DNA of 64,000 nt from Hominimerdicola alba 8 (GCF_000178155.2 NZ_ADKM02000062.1:124001-188000), one strand, 5' to 3'. Numbered from the stretch's first letter, positions 1 through 8,294 are shown. The notes: generated by a model not told the origin, from the sequence alone. Program-made: numbers and translations.

Positions 1-113
1 ATTATATCACATACCGCCAAAACATGCAATAGTTATTAACTAATTTCGTGCAAATTGTTTCCTTTTCAACACCAAAGTTTCACCCTACGCACACCGACCC
101 GATAACAGACAGC

Positions 114-141
114 AAAAAAGCCGACGCATCACTGCATCGGC
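114..141 (-). terminator. Terminator of citrate synthase
   Basis: On the minus strand a GCCGATGCA/TGCGTCGGC hairpin with a 4-nt loop is followed by a run of six T. It lies just past the citrate synthase stop codon. Confidence 0.85.
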
Positions 142-148
142 TCTGATA

Positions 149-1495
149 TCATCTGTTGTTTATCGGCACATATTCCCTTTCTTTGGAAACTGCCTTGTAT
201 GCGGGTCTGATTATGCGCTTGCCTGTGACAAGTTCTTCAAACCTGTGTGCGCACCAGCCGGGCATTCTCGATACTGCGAACATGGGAGTAAACAGATCCT
301 GCGGGATACCGAGCATTCTGTAGACGAAGCCCGAATACATATCCACGTTAGCGCACATAGCCTTGTCACTGCCCTTTACCTTCAGGAACAGTTCGGGTGT
401 AAGGCGCTCGATAGTATCCAGCAGGCGGAACTCCTTCTCGAACTCCGTACCCTCAGCCATACGCTTTGCGTTAGCCTTAAGTATGACAGCGCGGGGGTCT
501 GACAGGGTATATACTGCGTGACCCATGCCGTATATAAGACCCGATTTGTCGAATGCTTCCTTATTGAGCATCTTTATCAGGAAATCAGCGACCTCTCCCT
601 CATCGTCCCAGTTGGCAACATTCGCCTTGATGCACTCGTGCATCGCTGACACCTTGATATTCGCGCCGCCGTGTTTAGGACCTTTCAGCGAGCCGATAGC
701 TGCCGAATAAGCCGAATAGGGGTCAGTACCCGAAGAAGTCAGCACACGGCAGGCAAAAGTGGAGTTGTTGCCGCCGCCATGCTCAGCGTGGAGCATCATC
801 AGCAGGTCGAGCAGTTTAGCTTCGTCATCGGTAAACTGCCTGTCGGGTCTGATGGCAGCCAGTATCATCTCGGCGGTGTTATGGTTGGGGTCAAGAGGGT
901 GCAGGAACATCGTCTGATTGTCGAAAGTCCTCCGCTTGACCTGATATGCCAGCGTCATGATATAAGGCAGTTTGGAGATTATCGAGATAGCCGTCGCCAT
1001 TTCGTATTCGGGGGCGCGGTTCTCAGGGTTATCATCGTAGGAATAAAGCGCCAGTATCGCGCGGGACATCTTGTTCATGATATCCTTAGAAGGCGCTTTG
1101 AGTATCATATCCGAGAAGAAATCCTGCGGCAGCGGACGGTTCTCCGCTATCATCATCTTGAACGCCGCAAGTTCGTCCTTATTTGGCAGTTCACCCAGCA
1201 GCAGCAGATAAACTATCTCTTCAAAGCCGAAACGGTTCTCTTTCACCGCATTGCCTACAAGATCGTTGATATTGTAGCCGCGATAGATCAGCTGACCTTC
1301 TATGGGCATTCTTTCGCCCTCATTGACAACATAGCCGTGAACGTTACAGATGTTGGTAAGACCTGCTGTAACGCCTGTACCGTCGGCGTTTCGCAGACCT
1401 CTCTTAACGCTGTATCTGTCGTAGAACTTAGGGTCTATGGTGTTGTTTGTAACAAACTGCTGGCAGAGCAGCTTTCTCGCTGTATCGTTTACCAT
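149..1495 (-). CDS. gltA: Citrate synthase
   Basis: Condenses acetyl-CoA with oxaloacetate to citrate in the cytoplasm, the entry to the oxidative branch that leads to 2-oxoglutarate and glutamate in anaerobes. The 448-residue protein is full length for the family. It shows the expected active-site blocks in order: AEHGGGNNSTF, GPKHGGAN, GMGHAVYTLSDPRA and a C-terminal SRMPGWCAHRFEE. The His residues of the first three blocks fit the substrate-binding and catalytic histidines. It is a single-gene unit with its own promoter and terminator. A switch to 2-methylcitrate synthase activity cannot be excluded by eye, but no prp genes are nearby. Confidence 0.95.
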   Translation of the reverse strand: MVNDTARKLLCQQFVTNNTIDPKFYDRYSVKRGLRNADGTGVTAGLTNICNVHGYVVNEGERMPIEGQLIYRGYNINDLVGNAVKENRFGFEEIVYLLLLGELPNKDELAAFKMMIAENRPLPQDFFSDMILKAPSKDIMNKMSRAILALYSYDDNPENRAPEYEMATAISIISKLPYIMTLAYQVKRRTFDNQTMFLHPLDPNHNTAEMILAAIRPDRQFTDDEAKLLDLLMMLHAEHGGGNNSTFACRVLTSSGTDPYSAYSAAIGSLKGPKHGGANIKVSAMHECIKANVANWDDEGEVADFLIKMLNKEAFDKSGLIYGMGHAVYTLSDPRAVILKANAKRMAEGTEFEKEFRLLDTIERLTPELFLKVKGSDKAMCANVDMYSGFVYRMLGIPQDLFTPMFAVSRMPGWCAHRFEELVTGKRIIRPAYKAVSKEREYVPINNR

Positions 1496-1529
1496 TATGC
1501 TTCATCTCACTTTCATCACGTATTTAAAT

Positions 1530-1558
1530 ATTATACCACAGTTCGCCCTTTTTGTCAA
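1530..1558 (-). promoter_or_regulatory. Sigma-A promoter of citrate synthase
   Basis: Minus-strand TTGACA (1558-1553) and TATAAT (1535-1530) are separated by 17 bp and lie 35 bp before the start codon. Confidence 0.9.
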
Positions 1559-1566
1559 CTACCGCA

Positions 1567-1816
1567 CAACGTTTAGAATTCATAATTCAGGGGAGAGTAT
1601 CGTGCGTTTATTTTAAGGGCGTTCGCATACGCCCACGCCCTACAGTTTGAAATGCGTTTCCCACAGGTGAGCGATAAATTCCCGCCGCGAAAGTTTGTTG
1701 TTCTTATCCGTTGGAGATGGTGGCAAACCCACACCCTCCCCTAAAATTTGGCACGACCTTGCGACGAAACGGCAAACTATCGGTCATGCCAATGATCATG
1801 AATTACGGATCGTGAA
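1567..1816. other. Non-coding intergenic stretch
   Basis: About 250 bp between the citrate synthase promoter and the next terminator. It contains a GGGCGT/ACGCCC mini-hairpin near 1617, an AATTCATAATTC motif that recurs near 14790 and 20535, and no convincing gene. A CCCTCCCC stretch near 1734 could pair with GGGGAG near 1590. Confidence 0.4.
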
Positions 1817-1858
1817 TAAAAAAAGCCCCCGATGCGCATAATAATACGCATCGGGGCT
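1817..1858 (-). terminator. Terminator of the WG-repeat lipoprotein gene
   Basis: Perfect AGCCCCGATGCG stem with a T-rich loop, followed on the minus strand by seven T. Confidence 0.9.
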
Positions 1859-1866
1859 TTTAGTCA

Positions 1867-3282
1867 TCAGTATTCAAAGAAGCCTGTCTGCGCATCGGGT
1901 GCGGCAGGTTCAGCGTTGCCGCCCTGATCGGGGACAACAGGCTGGTCGGTTACTGCGGGAGCATCTGTGTATACAGGCTCGGTCGCGGCGGTATCAGACC
2001 ATGCCGATGTATCGGTGTTTATGTCGGTATCAGTATATACGCCCGTATCAGTCCACACATCGGAAGCTGAGGTGACGGGGTTGCCGTTAGCATCGGTGGC
2101 AGCAGTCCATACATCGGTATATTCAGGCTGGCTCTCGGTCGAGTCGGAAGTCTGAGTCCAGTAATATGTGCTTGAACTTGTCGTGGTGGTTTCGGTCTGT
2201 GAAGAGGACGAACTGTCGTTCTTCGGCTTTTCTTCCTCGATTATATCGCCCAGCTGGATAACGCCCCAGTATTCGCCCTGCTTTACCCATGCCCTGCCGT
2301 TATTGACAGGTCTTGCCTGTGCGAACTCGCCCGAACGCACTACCTGCTCGCCCGAAAAGTCGTAATAGCTGTAGAAGCCGTCTTTATAAACGGGGATATA
2401 GTCATCACAGAACAGGAACGGGTGAGTTATCATCTGGTCATCGTTGAGCATGCCGTTGTAGGCATTCGGGTCACCGTCACAGATAAAGTCGATGATCTGG
2501 CTGCCATCAGCATCGAAATAGCCCCACTTGCCCGAAGCGTTCATAAAAGCGACGGCAGTTGAGCCAACGCCCTTGTAGGTGGGGGCATAGTAAGCATCAT
2601 ACATGCAGTCTATTATAAGCTGACCCTCTTTAGCCATGCCGCACAGCGCACCTTCGGGTACAGTGACATCGAGTGTACCGTAGTCATCCATTTCTACCTG
2701 CGCTTCAGTGACAGCCACAGCCCTTTTGCCTGTATATTCAGTCACAGTGTTTTCGCCGCGCACGCCCTCAAAGACCTTCTGCGTAGCAGTATCCCAGTAG
2801 TAAACGTTGGTATCATCTTCGGTATGTTCGGGATAAGATGTGAGTTTTTTATCAGCACCGACAGTGCAGTACTCATATTCTTCCTTACGCTCATCGATAG
2901 CGTTGAACAGCACGATCTCACCGCAGCTGCACAGGTAGTAGTTATCATATTCGGGCTTTATCACAATGTTGCCCGAATAGTCGATAAGACCGTACTTGCC
3001 TGTCTGCCTGATGACTGAGTAATTCAGATACATCTTGCTGTCGGCATTATCAGGGTCGATGCGGCTGGCATCGAACGATATTATGTTGTCGGCTGTGATG
3101 GAAGGTCTTATCAGCCAGTCATATATCTGTTCTGCTTCAGCAGCTTCGGTGGGGCTGTAGTTATATGAACCTGTCATCTTGTCACTGCCGCCGCCTTTTG
3201 AGTTTATACCGGGCACCGAGCAGCCTGCCAGCATTACGGCTGCCGCAGCTGCCGCAGCTGCACCGCGCAATAGCTTATCCAT
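1867..3282 (-). CDS. WG-repeat lipoprotein
   Basis: A 471-residue exported protein of unknown role. A hydrophobic Ala-rich leader ends in the lipobox LAGC (Cys21), so it should be lipid-anchored on the outer face of the membrane. The middle holds several WG/KWG-type repeats, for example GKYGLIDYSGNIVIKPEYD, GKWGYFDADGS and YWGVIQLGD, a beta-rich repeat often found in bacterial surface proteins. The last 110 residues are a Ser/Thr/Asp/Pro-rich tail, probably a linker. A GGAGG ribosome site lies just before the ATG. Single-gene unit. Confidence 0.8.
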   Translation of the reverse strand: MDKLLRGAAAAAAAAVMLAGCSVPGINSKGGGSDKMTGSYNYSPTEAAEAEQIYDWLIRPSITADNIISFDASRIDPDNADSKMYLNYSVIRQTGKYGLIDYSGNIVIKPEYDNYYLCSCGEIVLFNAIDERKEEYEYCTVGADKKLTSYPEHTEDDTNVYYWDTATQKVFEGVRGENTVTEYTGKRAVAVTEAQVEMDDYGTLDVTVPEGALCGMAKEGQLIIDCMYDAYYAPTYKGVGSTAVAFMNASGKWGYFDADGSQIIDFICDGDPNAYNGMLNDDQMITHPFLFCDDYIPVYKDGFYSYYDFSGEQVVRSGEFAQARPVNNGRAWVKQGEYWGVIQLGDIIEEEKPKNDSSSSSQTETTTTSSSTYYWTQTSDSTESQPEYTDVWTAATDANGNPVTSASDVWTDTGVYTDTDINTDTSAWSDTAATEPVYTDAPAVTDQPVVPDQGGNAEPAAPDAQTGFFEY

Positions 3283-3410
3283 TATTATTCCTCCTTACTA
3301 ATGGTCACGTTCTGACGGTCATATATCTTTCTTTCAAGCACCGAAAGAACTCCCCCGCCCTGCCGTCACCACATTACGACCGCATCTGACAGGAGATAGC
3401 CATATAGTCT

Positions 3411-3439
3411 ATTATATACCATCATTGCCCCTGTGTCAA
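3411..3439 (-). promoter_or_regulatory. Promoter of the WG-repeat lipoprotein gene
   Basis: Minus-strand TTGACA (3439-3434), 17 bp, TATAAT (3416-3411). Confidence 0.85.
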
Positions 3440-3552
3440 TATCGCTGCGGGCAAGATAGCAGTGAAAATTTTATCACAAATGCCGCAAAAAATCGGATTT
3501 TTTGCACAAAAACAGTCGGGCAGGAACGCCTCACCCGACTCTGAAACTCTTA

Positions 3553-4098
3553 TCATGTCATCTTTCTTCTTATCTCGCAGACACGCCCGATGATGCGCAG
3601 CCCCAGTTCATTAGCCTCTCTTCTCGGCTCTGAGAACTCACGGAAATACACACGCTCCACGCCCTCTTTGACCACCGCATACAGACCTGTGGGACCTATC
3701 TCGTCAACACTGACCAGCAGGTAGTCACCGAACATCACGAATGGTCTGTTCTTGTCATCGCGGCAGATATAGAAACGGTAGTTGCCATGCTCAGCCCCCG
3801 CATACTCTTCGCCCCAAGCATTGTGGGGGTCATCAGCACTGTATACAGGCACCTTGATGATGCCGCTTGCCACATTCTCAACACCGTCAGCCGAGCGGCT
3901 CTCATACCCCAGCAGAGCGCCTTTTGTGGTGCCGAGCGCTTGTGCCAGCGCGGACAGCTTATCATCACGCGGCTTGAATTTGCCCGAAAGATACTGGCTT
4001 ATGAACGACTTTGAAATACCTGTGCGCTTGCTCAGTTCAGCCTGTGTAAGGCTGCGTTCTGCCATAGCTGCACGCAGATTTTCTGCAAATGAACTCAT
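3553..4098 (-). CDS. XRE-family regulator with LexA/CI-like C-terminus
   Basis: A 181-residue transcription factor. Residues ~5-60 form a classic XRE helix-turn-helix (LTQAELSKRTGISKSFISQYL). The C-terminal half looks like the S24/LexA-CI fold, but at the place where the family has GDSMEP it reads DDKNRP, so the self-cleavage serine seems absent. It probably acts as a non-cleaved DNA binder or dimeriser. The start was placed at 4098, after a GGGGGAG ribosome site; an upstream ATG at 4116 lacks such a site. It is divergent from the Hpt gene, so the 280-bp gap may hold shared control sites. Targets are unknown. Confidence 0.8.
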   Translation of the reverse strand: MSSFAENLRAAMAERSLTQAELSKRTGISKSFISQYLSGKFKPRDDKLSALAQALGTTKGALLGYESRSADGVENVASGIIKVPVYSADDPHNAWGEEYAGAEHGNYRFYICRDDKNRPFVMFGDYLLVSVDEIGPTGLYAVVKEGVERVYFREFSEPRREANELGLRIIGRVCEIRRKMT

Positions 4099-4148
4099 AT
4101 TTCTGTACTCCCCCATAAAGTCTGTGTTCAGAAATTCTTATCACTAAT

Positions 4149-4176
4149 ATTATACCACAATTCCCACAAAAGTCAA
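4149..4176 (-). promoter_or_regulatory. Promoter of the XRE regulator
   Basis: Minus-strand TTGACT (4176-4171), 16 bp, TATAAT (4154-4149). Confidence 0.75.
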
Positions 4177-4332
4177 GTAACAATTTCTATATTTTTGCAG
4201 AATAGTTTTCCACAAACAGGAATATATGGCATTATCTTCTTTTTTGACGGTATACACATCAAAAAAGATATATAAATACAACAAATTTAACCTGCCTGAC
4301 TTTGTGTATTTTACAGAAATATTAAAAATATA

Positions 4333-4361
4333 TTGAAATTTGTGAATTATTATCGTATAAT
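4333..4361 (+). promoter_or_regulatory. Promoter of the Hpt gene
   Basis: TTGAAA (4333-4338), 17 bp, TATAAT (4356-4361), set in very AT-rich DNA. Confidence 0.75.
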
Positions 4362-4381
4362 ATATTTAGGAGGTGATCTCA

Positions 4382-4768
4382 GTGAACGAAAAAGATATAC
4401 TTGAACTTGAAAACTGCGGTGTAGATTACCGTGAGGGTCTTGAAAAATTCATGGATGAGGCAGAGCTTTACGAGGGGCTGCTGGTGGATTTCCTCACCGA
4501 GAACACTTTTGATGAAGCAAAAAAATGCCTTGAAAGCGGCGACCGTGACGGCTTTATCAAAGCCTTTCACGCCATGAAATCGGTGACAGGCACGTTGTCG
4601 ATGAACAGGCTTTACAGGCTTTGTTTTGACACTGTTGAAGCTGTGCGCAGCGGCGACGAGGTCAGGGCGCGCGAGAATTTTGGCAAGGCATATTCGGCTT
4701 ACCGCCGCATCGCGGAATGTATCAGCCGCCTGCTGGCGGGCAGAGAAGATCTCCCAAAAGATAAGTGA
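4382..4768 (+). CDS. Stand-alone Hpt (histidine phosphotransfer) domain protein
   Basis: A 128-residue protein that is almost entirely one Hpt domain. The block FHAMKSVTGTL matches the family signature HxLKGxxxxxG around the phospho-accepting histidine. Such proteins pass phosphate between a hybrid sensor kinase and a response regulator. No kinase or regulator is adjacent, so the partners must lie elsewhere. The start is the GTG at 4382, eight bases after a perfect AGGAGG; the GTG at 4373 overlaps that ribosome site and cannot use it. Confidence 0.75.
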   Translation: MNEKDILELENCGVDYREGLEKFMDEAELYEGLLVDFLTENTFDEAKKCLESGDRDGFIKAFHAMKSVTGTLSMNRLYRLCFDTVEAVRSGDEVRARENFGKAYSAYRRIAECISRLLAGREDLPKDK

Positions 4769-4773
4769 CAATA

Positions 4774-4818
4774 CAAAAAAGGACGCTCCTGCCGATCTTA
4801 AGCAAGGGTGTCCTTTTT
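4774..4818 (+). terminator. Terminator after the Hpt gene
   Basis: AAAGGACGCTC pairs with GGGTGTCCTTT, followed by a T run. The A run on the 5' side could let it work on both strands. Confidence 0.75.
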
Positions 4819-4871
4819 ATCATATCAGAAAAGATCCCCCGATGATACACAGGGGACTTATGCTGTACAGT

Positions 4872-5636
4872 TCAGATATTCTTATTATAGATAAGATTAA
4901 GACCTTTAAGGAGCAGATCGTCATCTAAAATCATATCGCGCTTGCAGAGCGGCACGACCGTCTGTGCAAGACCACCTGTAGCGATGACTGTGCAGGTCTG
5001 ACCCAGTTCTTCCTCAATGCGTTCCACCATGCCGTCAAGTGCGCAGGCTGTTGAGTACATCAGACCGCTTTTCAGACAGTCAACAGTGTTGGTGCCGATG
5101 ACATGTCTGGGCTTCTCAAAAGCGAATTTCGGAAGCTGTGCTGTGCGCTGTATCAGCGCATCTGATGATACTGCCATACCTGTGACTATCATGCCGCCGA
5201 GATAGCGCTTCTTATCGTCCACCACCGAAAGGGTGGTCGCTGTGCCCATATCGATTATTATCATCGGTGCGGGGTATTCGTTTATGCCCGCCACTGCGTC
5301 CACCACAAGGTCACTGCCCAGCTGTGCGGGGTTGTCTATCACGATCGAAAGCCCTGTTTTCAGTCCCGGACCTACCACCTTAGGCTTTACGCCTATCAGT
5401 TTGCGCACCGCCGCCGAGAAAGTCGCCGTCATGGTGGGCACCACCGATGATATGATAGCGCCGCTTATGCTCTCGGGTTTGATGTCGTGCATATCCATAG
5501 CAGTCTTGAGATTGGCGGCGTATTCAAGGTCGGTCGCCAGTTGGTTTGTGTATATCCTCTCGCGGAAGATTATATCGTTCTCCTCGATACAGCCGAGTAC
5601 GATGTTGGTGTTGCCTATATCCACAGCAAGCAGCAT
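4872..5636 (-). CDS. coaX: Type III pantothenate kinase
   Basis: Phosphorylates pantothenate, the first step of coenzyme A synthesis. The 254-residue protein is of usual length. It begins with the ASKHA-fold phosphate loop DIGNTN and has the second phosphate motif DMGTATTLSVV and the GGMIVTGM block. CoaX enzymes need a monovalent cation and are not feedback-inhibited by CoA. Its start is 15 bp after the stop of the family 3 hydrolase gene, so the two are probably co-transcribed from the promoter near 7.2 kb. Confidence 0.93.
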   Translation of the reverse strand: MLLAVDIGNTNIVLGCIEENDIIFRERIYTNQLATDLEYAANLKTAMDMHDIKPESISGAIISSVVPTMTATFSAAVRKLIGVKPKVVGPGLKTGLSIVIDNPAQLGSDLVVDAVAGINEYPAPMIIIDMGTATTLSVVDDKKRYLGGMIVTGMAVSSDALIQRTAQLPKFAFEKPRHVIGTNTVDCLKSGLMYSTACALDGMVERIEEELGQTCTVIATGGLAQTVVPLCKRDMILDDDLLLKGLNLIYNKNI

Positions 5637-5651
5637 TATGGTTTACCTCCG

Positions 5652-6974
5652 TTATTTAAGTATCCCGCGCTTTTCCTTAAGCGCCAGTATCCTCAGCACG
5701 CTCTCATCTATTCGTTCTTCGGTAAGCGTGCCGTTGGCTACAGCATTCTCAACGCCCTTTACTGCGGCAGACAGATCTGCGGGCATAAGCAGTATATCAT
5801 CGCCCGCCAGCAGGCACTTCACCGCAAGGTCACCGCTGTTGTAAAGATTCGCCACAGCGCCCATGCCCAGCGCATCAGTGACCACCACGCCTTTATATCC
5901 CAGTTTGCCGCGCAGTTCGCCGTTTATCATGGTCGAAGATATCGTAGCGGGCAGACCGTCTATATTTGACATGGTTATATGACCTGCCATCACCATATCC
6001 GCGCCTGCGGCTATACCGCTCTTAAATGCGAGATATTCCTGCTTTTCAAGCTGGCTGACAGTCTTATATGAACAAGCCATGCCCACATGCGAATCGGTGG
6101 CAGTATCGCCGTGACCCGGAAAATGCTTCAGCGTACAAGCCACGCCGCCGTCACCAAAGCCCTTTACCGCAGATGCCACAAGGGTGGCAGTTTCGCTGAA
6201 ACTGTCGCTGTATGCGCGTCTGCCGATGACGGTGTTATTCGGGTTCGACCAGGTGTCAGCAACAGGTGCGAAGTCAAGATTGAAGCCCAGCGCCGCTATG
6301 TCATTCGCGATGGTATAGGCATTGCTGTAAGCCTTGTCAGTGCCCTGATAGCGGTATTCGTACATATTGTAGAAAGAAGTCGTGCCCAGCTTTTGTGCGC
6401 ACCTTGCCACAGTGCCGCCCTCTTCATCAACAGAAACGAAAAGCGGCACAGCCGAATGACCGCTGTTATACTTCTGCGCCCAGCTTATGAGCCCCTTAGT
6501 CTGGGTGACATTATCGAGATTTGCGGCAAAAAGTATGATGCCGCCCACAGGGTGTTTTTTCAGCCCGCTGTCGAGGTTATCATCGGCATATATCACCTTA
6601 TCATATCCCGTCAGCGATTCGGGCGTGACTATGAAAAGCTGGCAGACTTTCTCATGCAGTGTCATTTTATCAAGTGCCTTTTCAGCTTCCGACCTGTTGG
6701 CGTTAGGGTCGATGCCCTTGACTTTTGCAGCCAGAAGCGAGATATCCGACACGTTTACCTTTCCGTCGCCGTTCATGTCAGCCGCAGTGAGAGATGCCCC
6801 TTTCAGCGACTTTACACCCTTGACATGTGCCGCAGTTTTTGACACATCAGTGACATTGATGACACCGTCACCGCTGACATCGCCTGTCTTGTAACTGTCG
6901 GCGGCGTAAGCGTTTACGCTGAGCATTGCCGCCGCAGATGCCGCGCAGATGAATGCTGTTATTTTTTTACGCAT
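5652..6974 (-). CDS. Secreted GH3 beta-N-acetylhexosaminidase-like enzyme with N-terminal dockerin
   Basis: A 440-residue exported enzyme. A signal peptide (1-25) is followed by a type I-like dockerin (~30-90) with two calcium-binding repeats, GDVSGDGVINVTDVSK and ADMNGDGKVNVSDIS, each ending in a VKG helix end. Residues ~98-438 are a glycoside hydrolase family 3 domain of the NagZ type: KHFPGHGDTATDSH (283-296) carries the His/Asp acid-base pair and Asp367 in VVTDALGMGA fits the nucleophile. NagZ-type enzymes release N-acetylglucosamine from peptidoglycan or chitin fragments. The dockerin suggests it docks to a cohesin on the cell surface or in a cellulosome. The dockerin lies at the N-terminus, which is less common than the C-terminus. 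Confidence 0.88.
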   Translation of the reverse strand: MRKKITAFICAASAAAMLSVNAYAADSYKTGDVSGDGVINVTDVSKTAAHVKGVKSLKGASLTAADMNGDGKVNVSDISLLAAKVKGIDPNANRSEAEKALDKMTLHEKVCQLFIVTPESLTGYDKVIYADDNLDSGLKKHPVGGIILFAANLDNVTQTKGLISWAQKYNSGHSAVPLFVSVDEEGGTVARCAQKLGTTSFYNMYEYRYQGTDKAYSNAYTIANDIAALGFNLDFAPVADTWSNPNNTVIGRRAYSDSFSETATLVASAVKGFGDGGVACTLKHFPGHGDTATDSHVGMACSYKTVSQLEKQEYLAFKSGIAAGADMVMAGHITMSNIDGLPATISSTMINGELRGKLGYKGVVVTDALGMGAVANLYNSGDLAVKCLLAGDDILLMPADLSAAVKGVENAVANGTLTEERIDESVLRILALKEKRGILK

Positions 6975-7179
6975 TTTTTACTCCCCATATCCATATATAT
7001 TTGCAGTCATGCCGACAGCTTTATGGTAAACGGCATAAAATTTCATACTTATCCCGCTCACAGATACACGCATTCGACACAGTCAATGCTGATCGCAGTA
7101 TCTGCGAGAGGTCTATGTGAAATTTTTAATGTCGTTTACTATATATATTACCCCTTTAACTGCGGCAGTACTACTTTTC

Positions 7180-7208
7180 ATTTTAGCACATCTGCCCCCC
7201 AAAGTCAA
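7180..7208 (-). promoter_or_regulatory. Promoter of the GH3-coaX operon
   Basis: Minus-strand TTGACT (7208-7203), 17 bp, TAAAAT (7185-7180). The start codon at 6974 leaves a 5' leader of ~200 nt in which no riboswitch is recognised. Confidence 0.7.
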
Positions 7209-7271
7209 TACAGGCAGACGGGTCATCTGCGCTATGCCTTTTGAGCATACACACTGTTTCAGAATAAGTAT

Positions 7272-7300
7272 TTGCTATTTTACAGATATTGTGCTATACT
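7272..7300 (+). promoter_or_regulatory. Promoter of the hydrolase pseudogene
   Basis: TTGCTA (7272-7277), 17 bp, TATACT (7295-7300). A GGAGG site and ATG follow at 7343-7358. Confidence 0.65.
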
Positions 7301-7355
7301 CTCAGCAAGTTGAAAATGGCTCTTAACTTACGATAAACGAACGGAGGAATTCTAT

Positions 7356-7873
7356 ATGACCGAAGAAAAGCCGGAATTATAGCGATCCAACTTTTTAAAT
7401 TCACAAAATCCAGTCGCAAAAGCTGGGATTTATGGGTTTTGTGACCGGATTTTGTCTGAATTTTAAGGCGGATCGCTATAGTGCAGGAATGGGACAAGAC
7501 TTTCCCTAAATCAGACAAAGTATCGCACAGGAAAGTGACTTTCCACAACCGCTGCGGCATCACCCTTGCCGCAGACATGTACACCCCGCTGAACGCTGAG
7601 GGCAGACTGCCAGCGATAGCAATGTGCGGACCTTTCGGCGCGGTAAATGAGACACGCTCGGCAGTTATGGTAATGCACGGCGACAAGGCGCACAGCTTCT
7701 ACTTCGGCAAGGACGCTTATGAGAACATGACCCGCGACAGCAAGTACGCCGACAACAAGGAACTGCCGGTCATCGAGGGTGCGGTACACACCGACCTTTA
7801 TGACGGCGGCGACAGAAGTGCGATACCTTTTGACAAGCCGGCTGATTTCTACAATAGATATATGGGTAAATAG
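7356..7873 (+). pseudogene. Alpha/beta hydrolase pseudogene split by an R1 element
   Basis: The ATG after GGAGG at 7356 encodes MTEEKPEL and then hits a stop created by the R1 element at 7378-7480. Removing the element with one TA copy restores MTEEKPELVQEWDKTF in frame, so the gene was intact before insertion. The rest (HRKVTFHNRCGITLAADMY and GPFGAV) is the N-terminus of a secreted-type or esterase-type alpha/beta hydrolase family. The text then jumps from FGAVNETR directly to VMHGDKAHSFYF and AVHTDLYD, which is the C-terminal end with the catalytic His. The middle, about 170-200 residues with the nucleophile serine, is missing in frame. So the gene has two lesions and should not make an active enzyme. 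Translation might restart at the GTG at 7481. Confidence 0.8.
7378..7480 (+). mobile_element. R1 miniature element, copy 1 (inside hydrolase gene)
   Basis: A 103-bp unit including TA at both ends: TATAGCGATCC at the left, GGATCGCTATA at the right. Further inward, TTAAATTCA with CAAAATCC mirrors GGATTTTG with TGAATTTTAA, so the whole unit can fold into one long hairpin. Excision leaving a single TA restores the host reading frame. No coding capacity; it behaves like a TA-targeting MITE. Confidence 0.85.
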
Positions 7874-7895
7874 ATTTTGGTGTAAACTTGTTTTC

Positions 7896-7928
7896 TTTAA
7901 GGTAAAATTAAGCGGTGCGGGATATAAT
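7896..7928 (+). promoter_or_regulatory. CiaR-like box and -10 of array unit 1
   Basis: TTTAAG (7896-7901), five bases, ATTAAG (7907-7912), ten bases, TATAAT (7923-7928). There is no normal -35; the direct repeat takes its place, as in response-regulator-activated promoters. Confidence 0.75.
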
Positions 7929-7934
7929 ATAGTC

Positions 7935-8028
7935 TGACTCAGAGAAAGAGTCGTATAGAAACACCCTCACCTATAACTGATTTTACCGCAGGACAGCCTT
8001 CCGACATGGTCGGGGGCTGTTTTGTTTT
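7935..8028 (+). ncRNA. csRNA-like small RNA, array unit 1
   Basis: Predicted ~94-nt RNA. A 5' hairpin GACTC-AGAGAAA-GAGTC (7936-7952) is followed by an unpaired stretch with CACCCTCACCTATAA (7962-7976), then a terminator hairpin ACAGCC...GGCTGT with T run (7993-8028). This is the most divergent unit, and the terminator stem keeps pairing despite base changes. No ORF is conserved between units. Confidence 0.72.
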
Positions 8029-8092
8029 CGAGTTATCCTTATCTTCCCCAAAATTCGGGCGGCAGAAATAAAAAATGTTTTAACTGAAATTC

Positions 8093-8125
8093 TTTAAAGT
8101 AAATTTAAGCAAAGCGGGGTATACT
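8093..8125 (+). promoter_or_regulatory. CiaR-like box and -10 of array unit 2
   Basis: TTTAAA (8093-8098), five bases, TTTAAG (8104-8109), ten bases, TATACT (8120-8125). Confidence 0.75.
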
Positions 8126-8131
8126 GTAAAC

Positions 8132-8231
8132 AGGTTCAGAAAAAGAACACGATAATACAGCATTCACCGTCTCCTATAAATAATTTTACCGCAGAATAGC
8201 TCTCCGACATGGTCGGGGGGCTGTTTTGTTT
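8132..8231 (+). ncRNA. csRNA-like small RNA, array unit 2
   Basis: 5' hairpin GTTC-AGAAAAA-GAAC (8134-8148). Compared with unit 1 the stem has A-U to G-C and C-G to U-A changes that keep pairing. The unpaired region holds CACCGTCTCCTATAA (8165-8179). The terminator AGCTCTCCGAC-ATG-GTCGGGGGGCT ends in a T-rich tail at ~8231. Confidence 0.75.
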
Positions 8232-8261
8232 GCGGGGATTTTTTTGCGAGAATACAACTTT

Positions 8262-8294
8262 TTTAAGGTCGGTTTAAGTGAGCGGGAGTATACT
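8262..8294 (+). promoter_or_regulatory. CiaR-like box and -10 of array unit 3
   Basis: TTTAAG (8262-8267), five bases, TTTAAG (8273-8278), ten bases, TATACT (8289-8294). This is a perfect match to the published streptococcal CiaR consensus as I remember it. Confidence 0.8.

Noticed and set aside
671-1576. Plus-strand 301-residue reading frame opposite citrate synthase
   Set aside because: Antisense shadow of a conserved enzyme gene; composition is odd and no ribosome site or family is seen.
6087-6842. Plus-strand 251-residue frame opposite the GH3 enzyme
   Set aside because: Antisense shadow across the catalytic motif and dockerin of a clear gene.
7378-7480. R1 as a riboswitch or structured regulatory RNA of the hydrolase gene
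   Set aside because: The same 103-bp unit occurs at unrelated places and its removal restores a reading frame, which marks an insertion.
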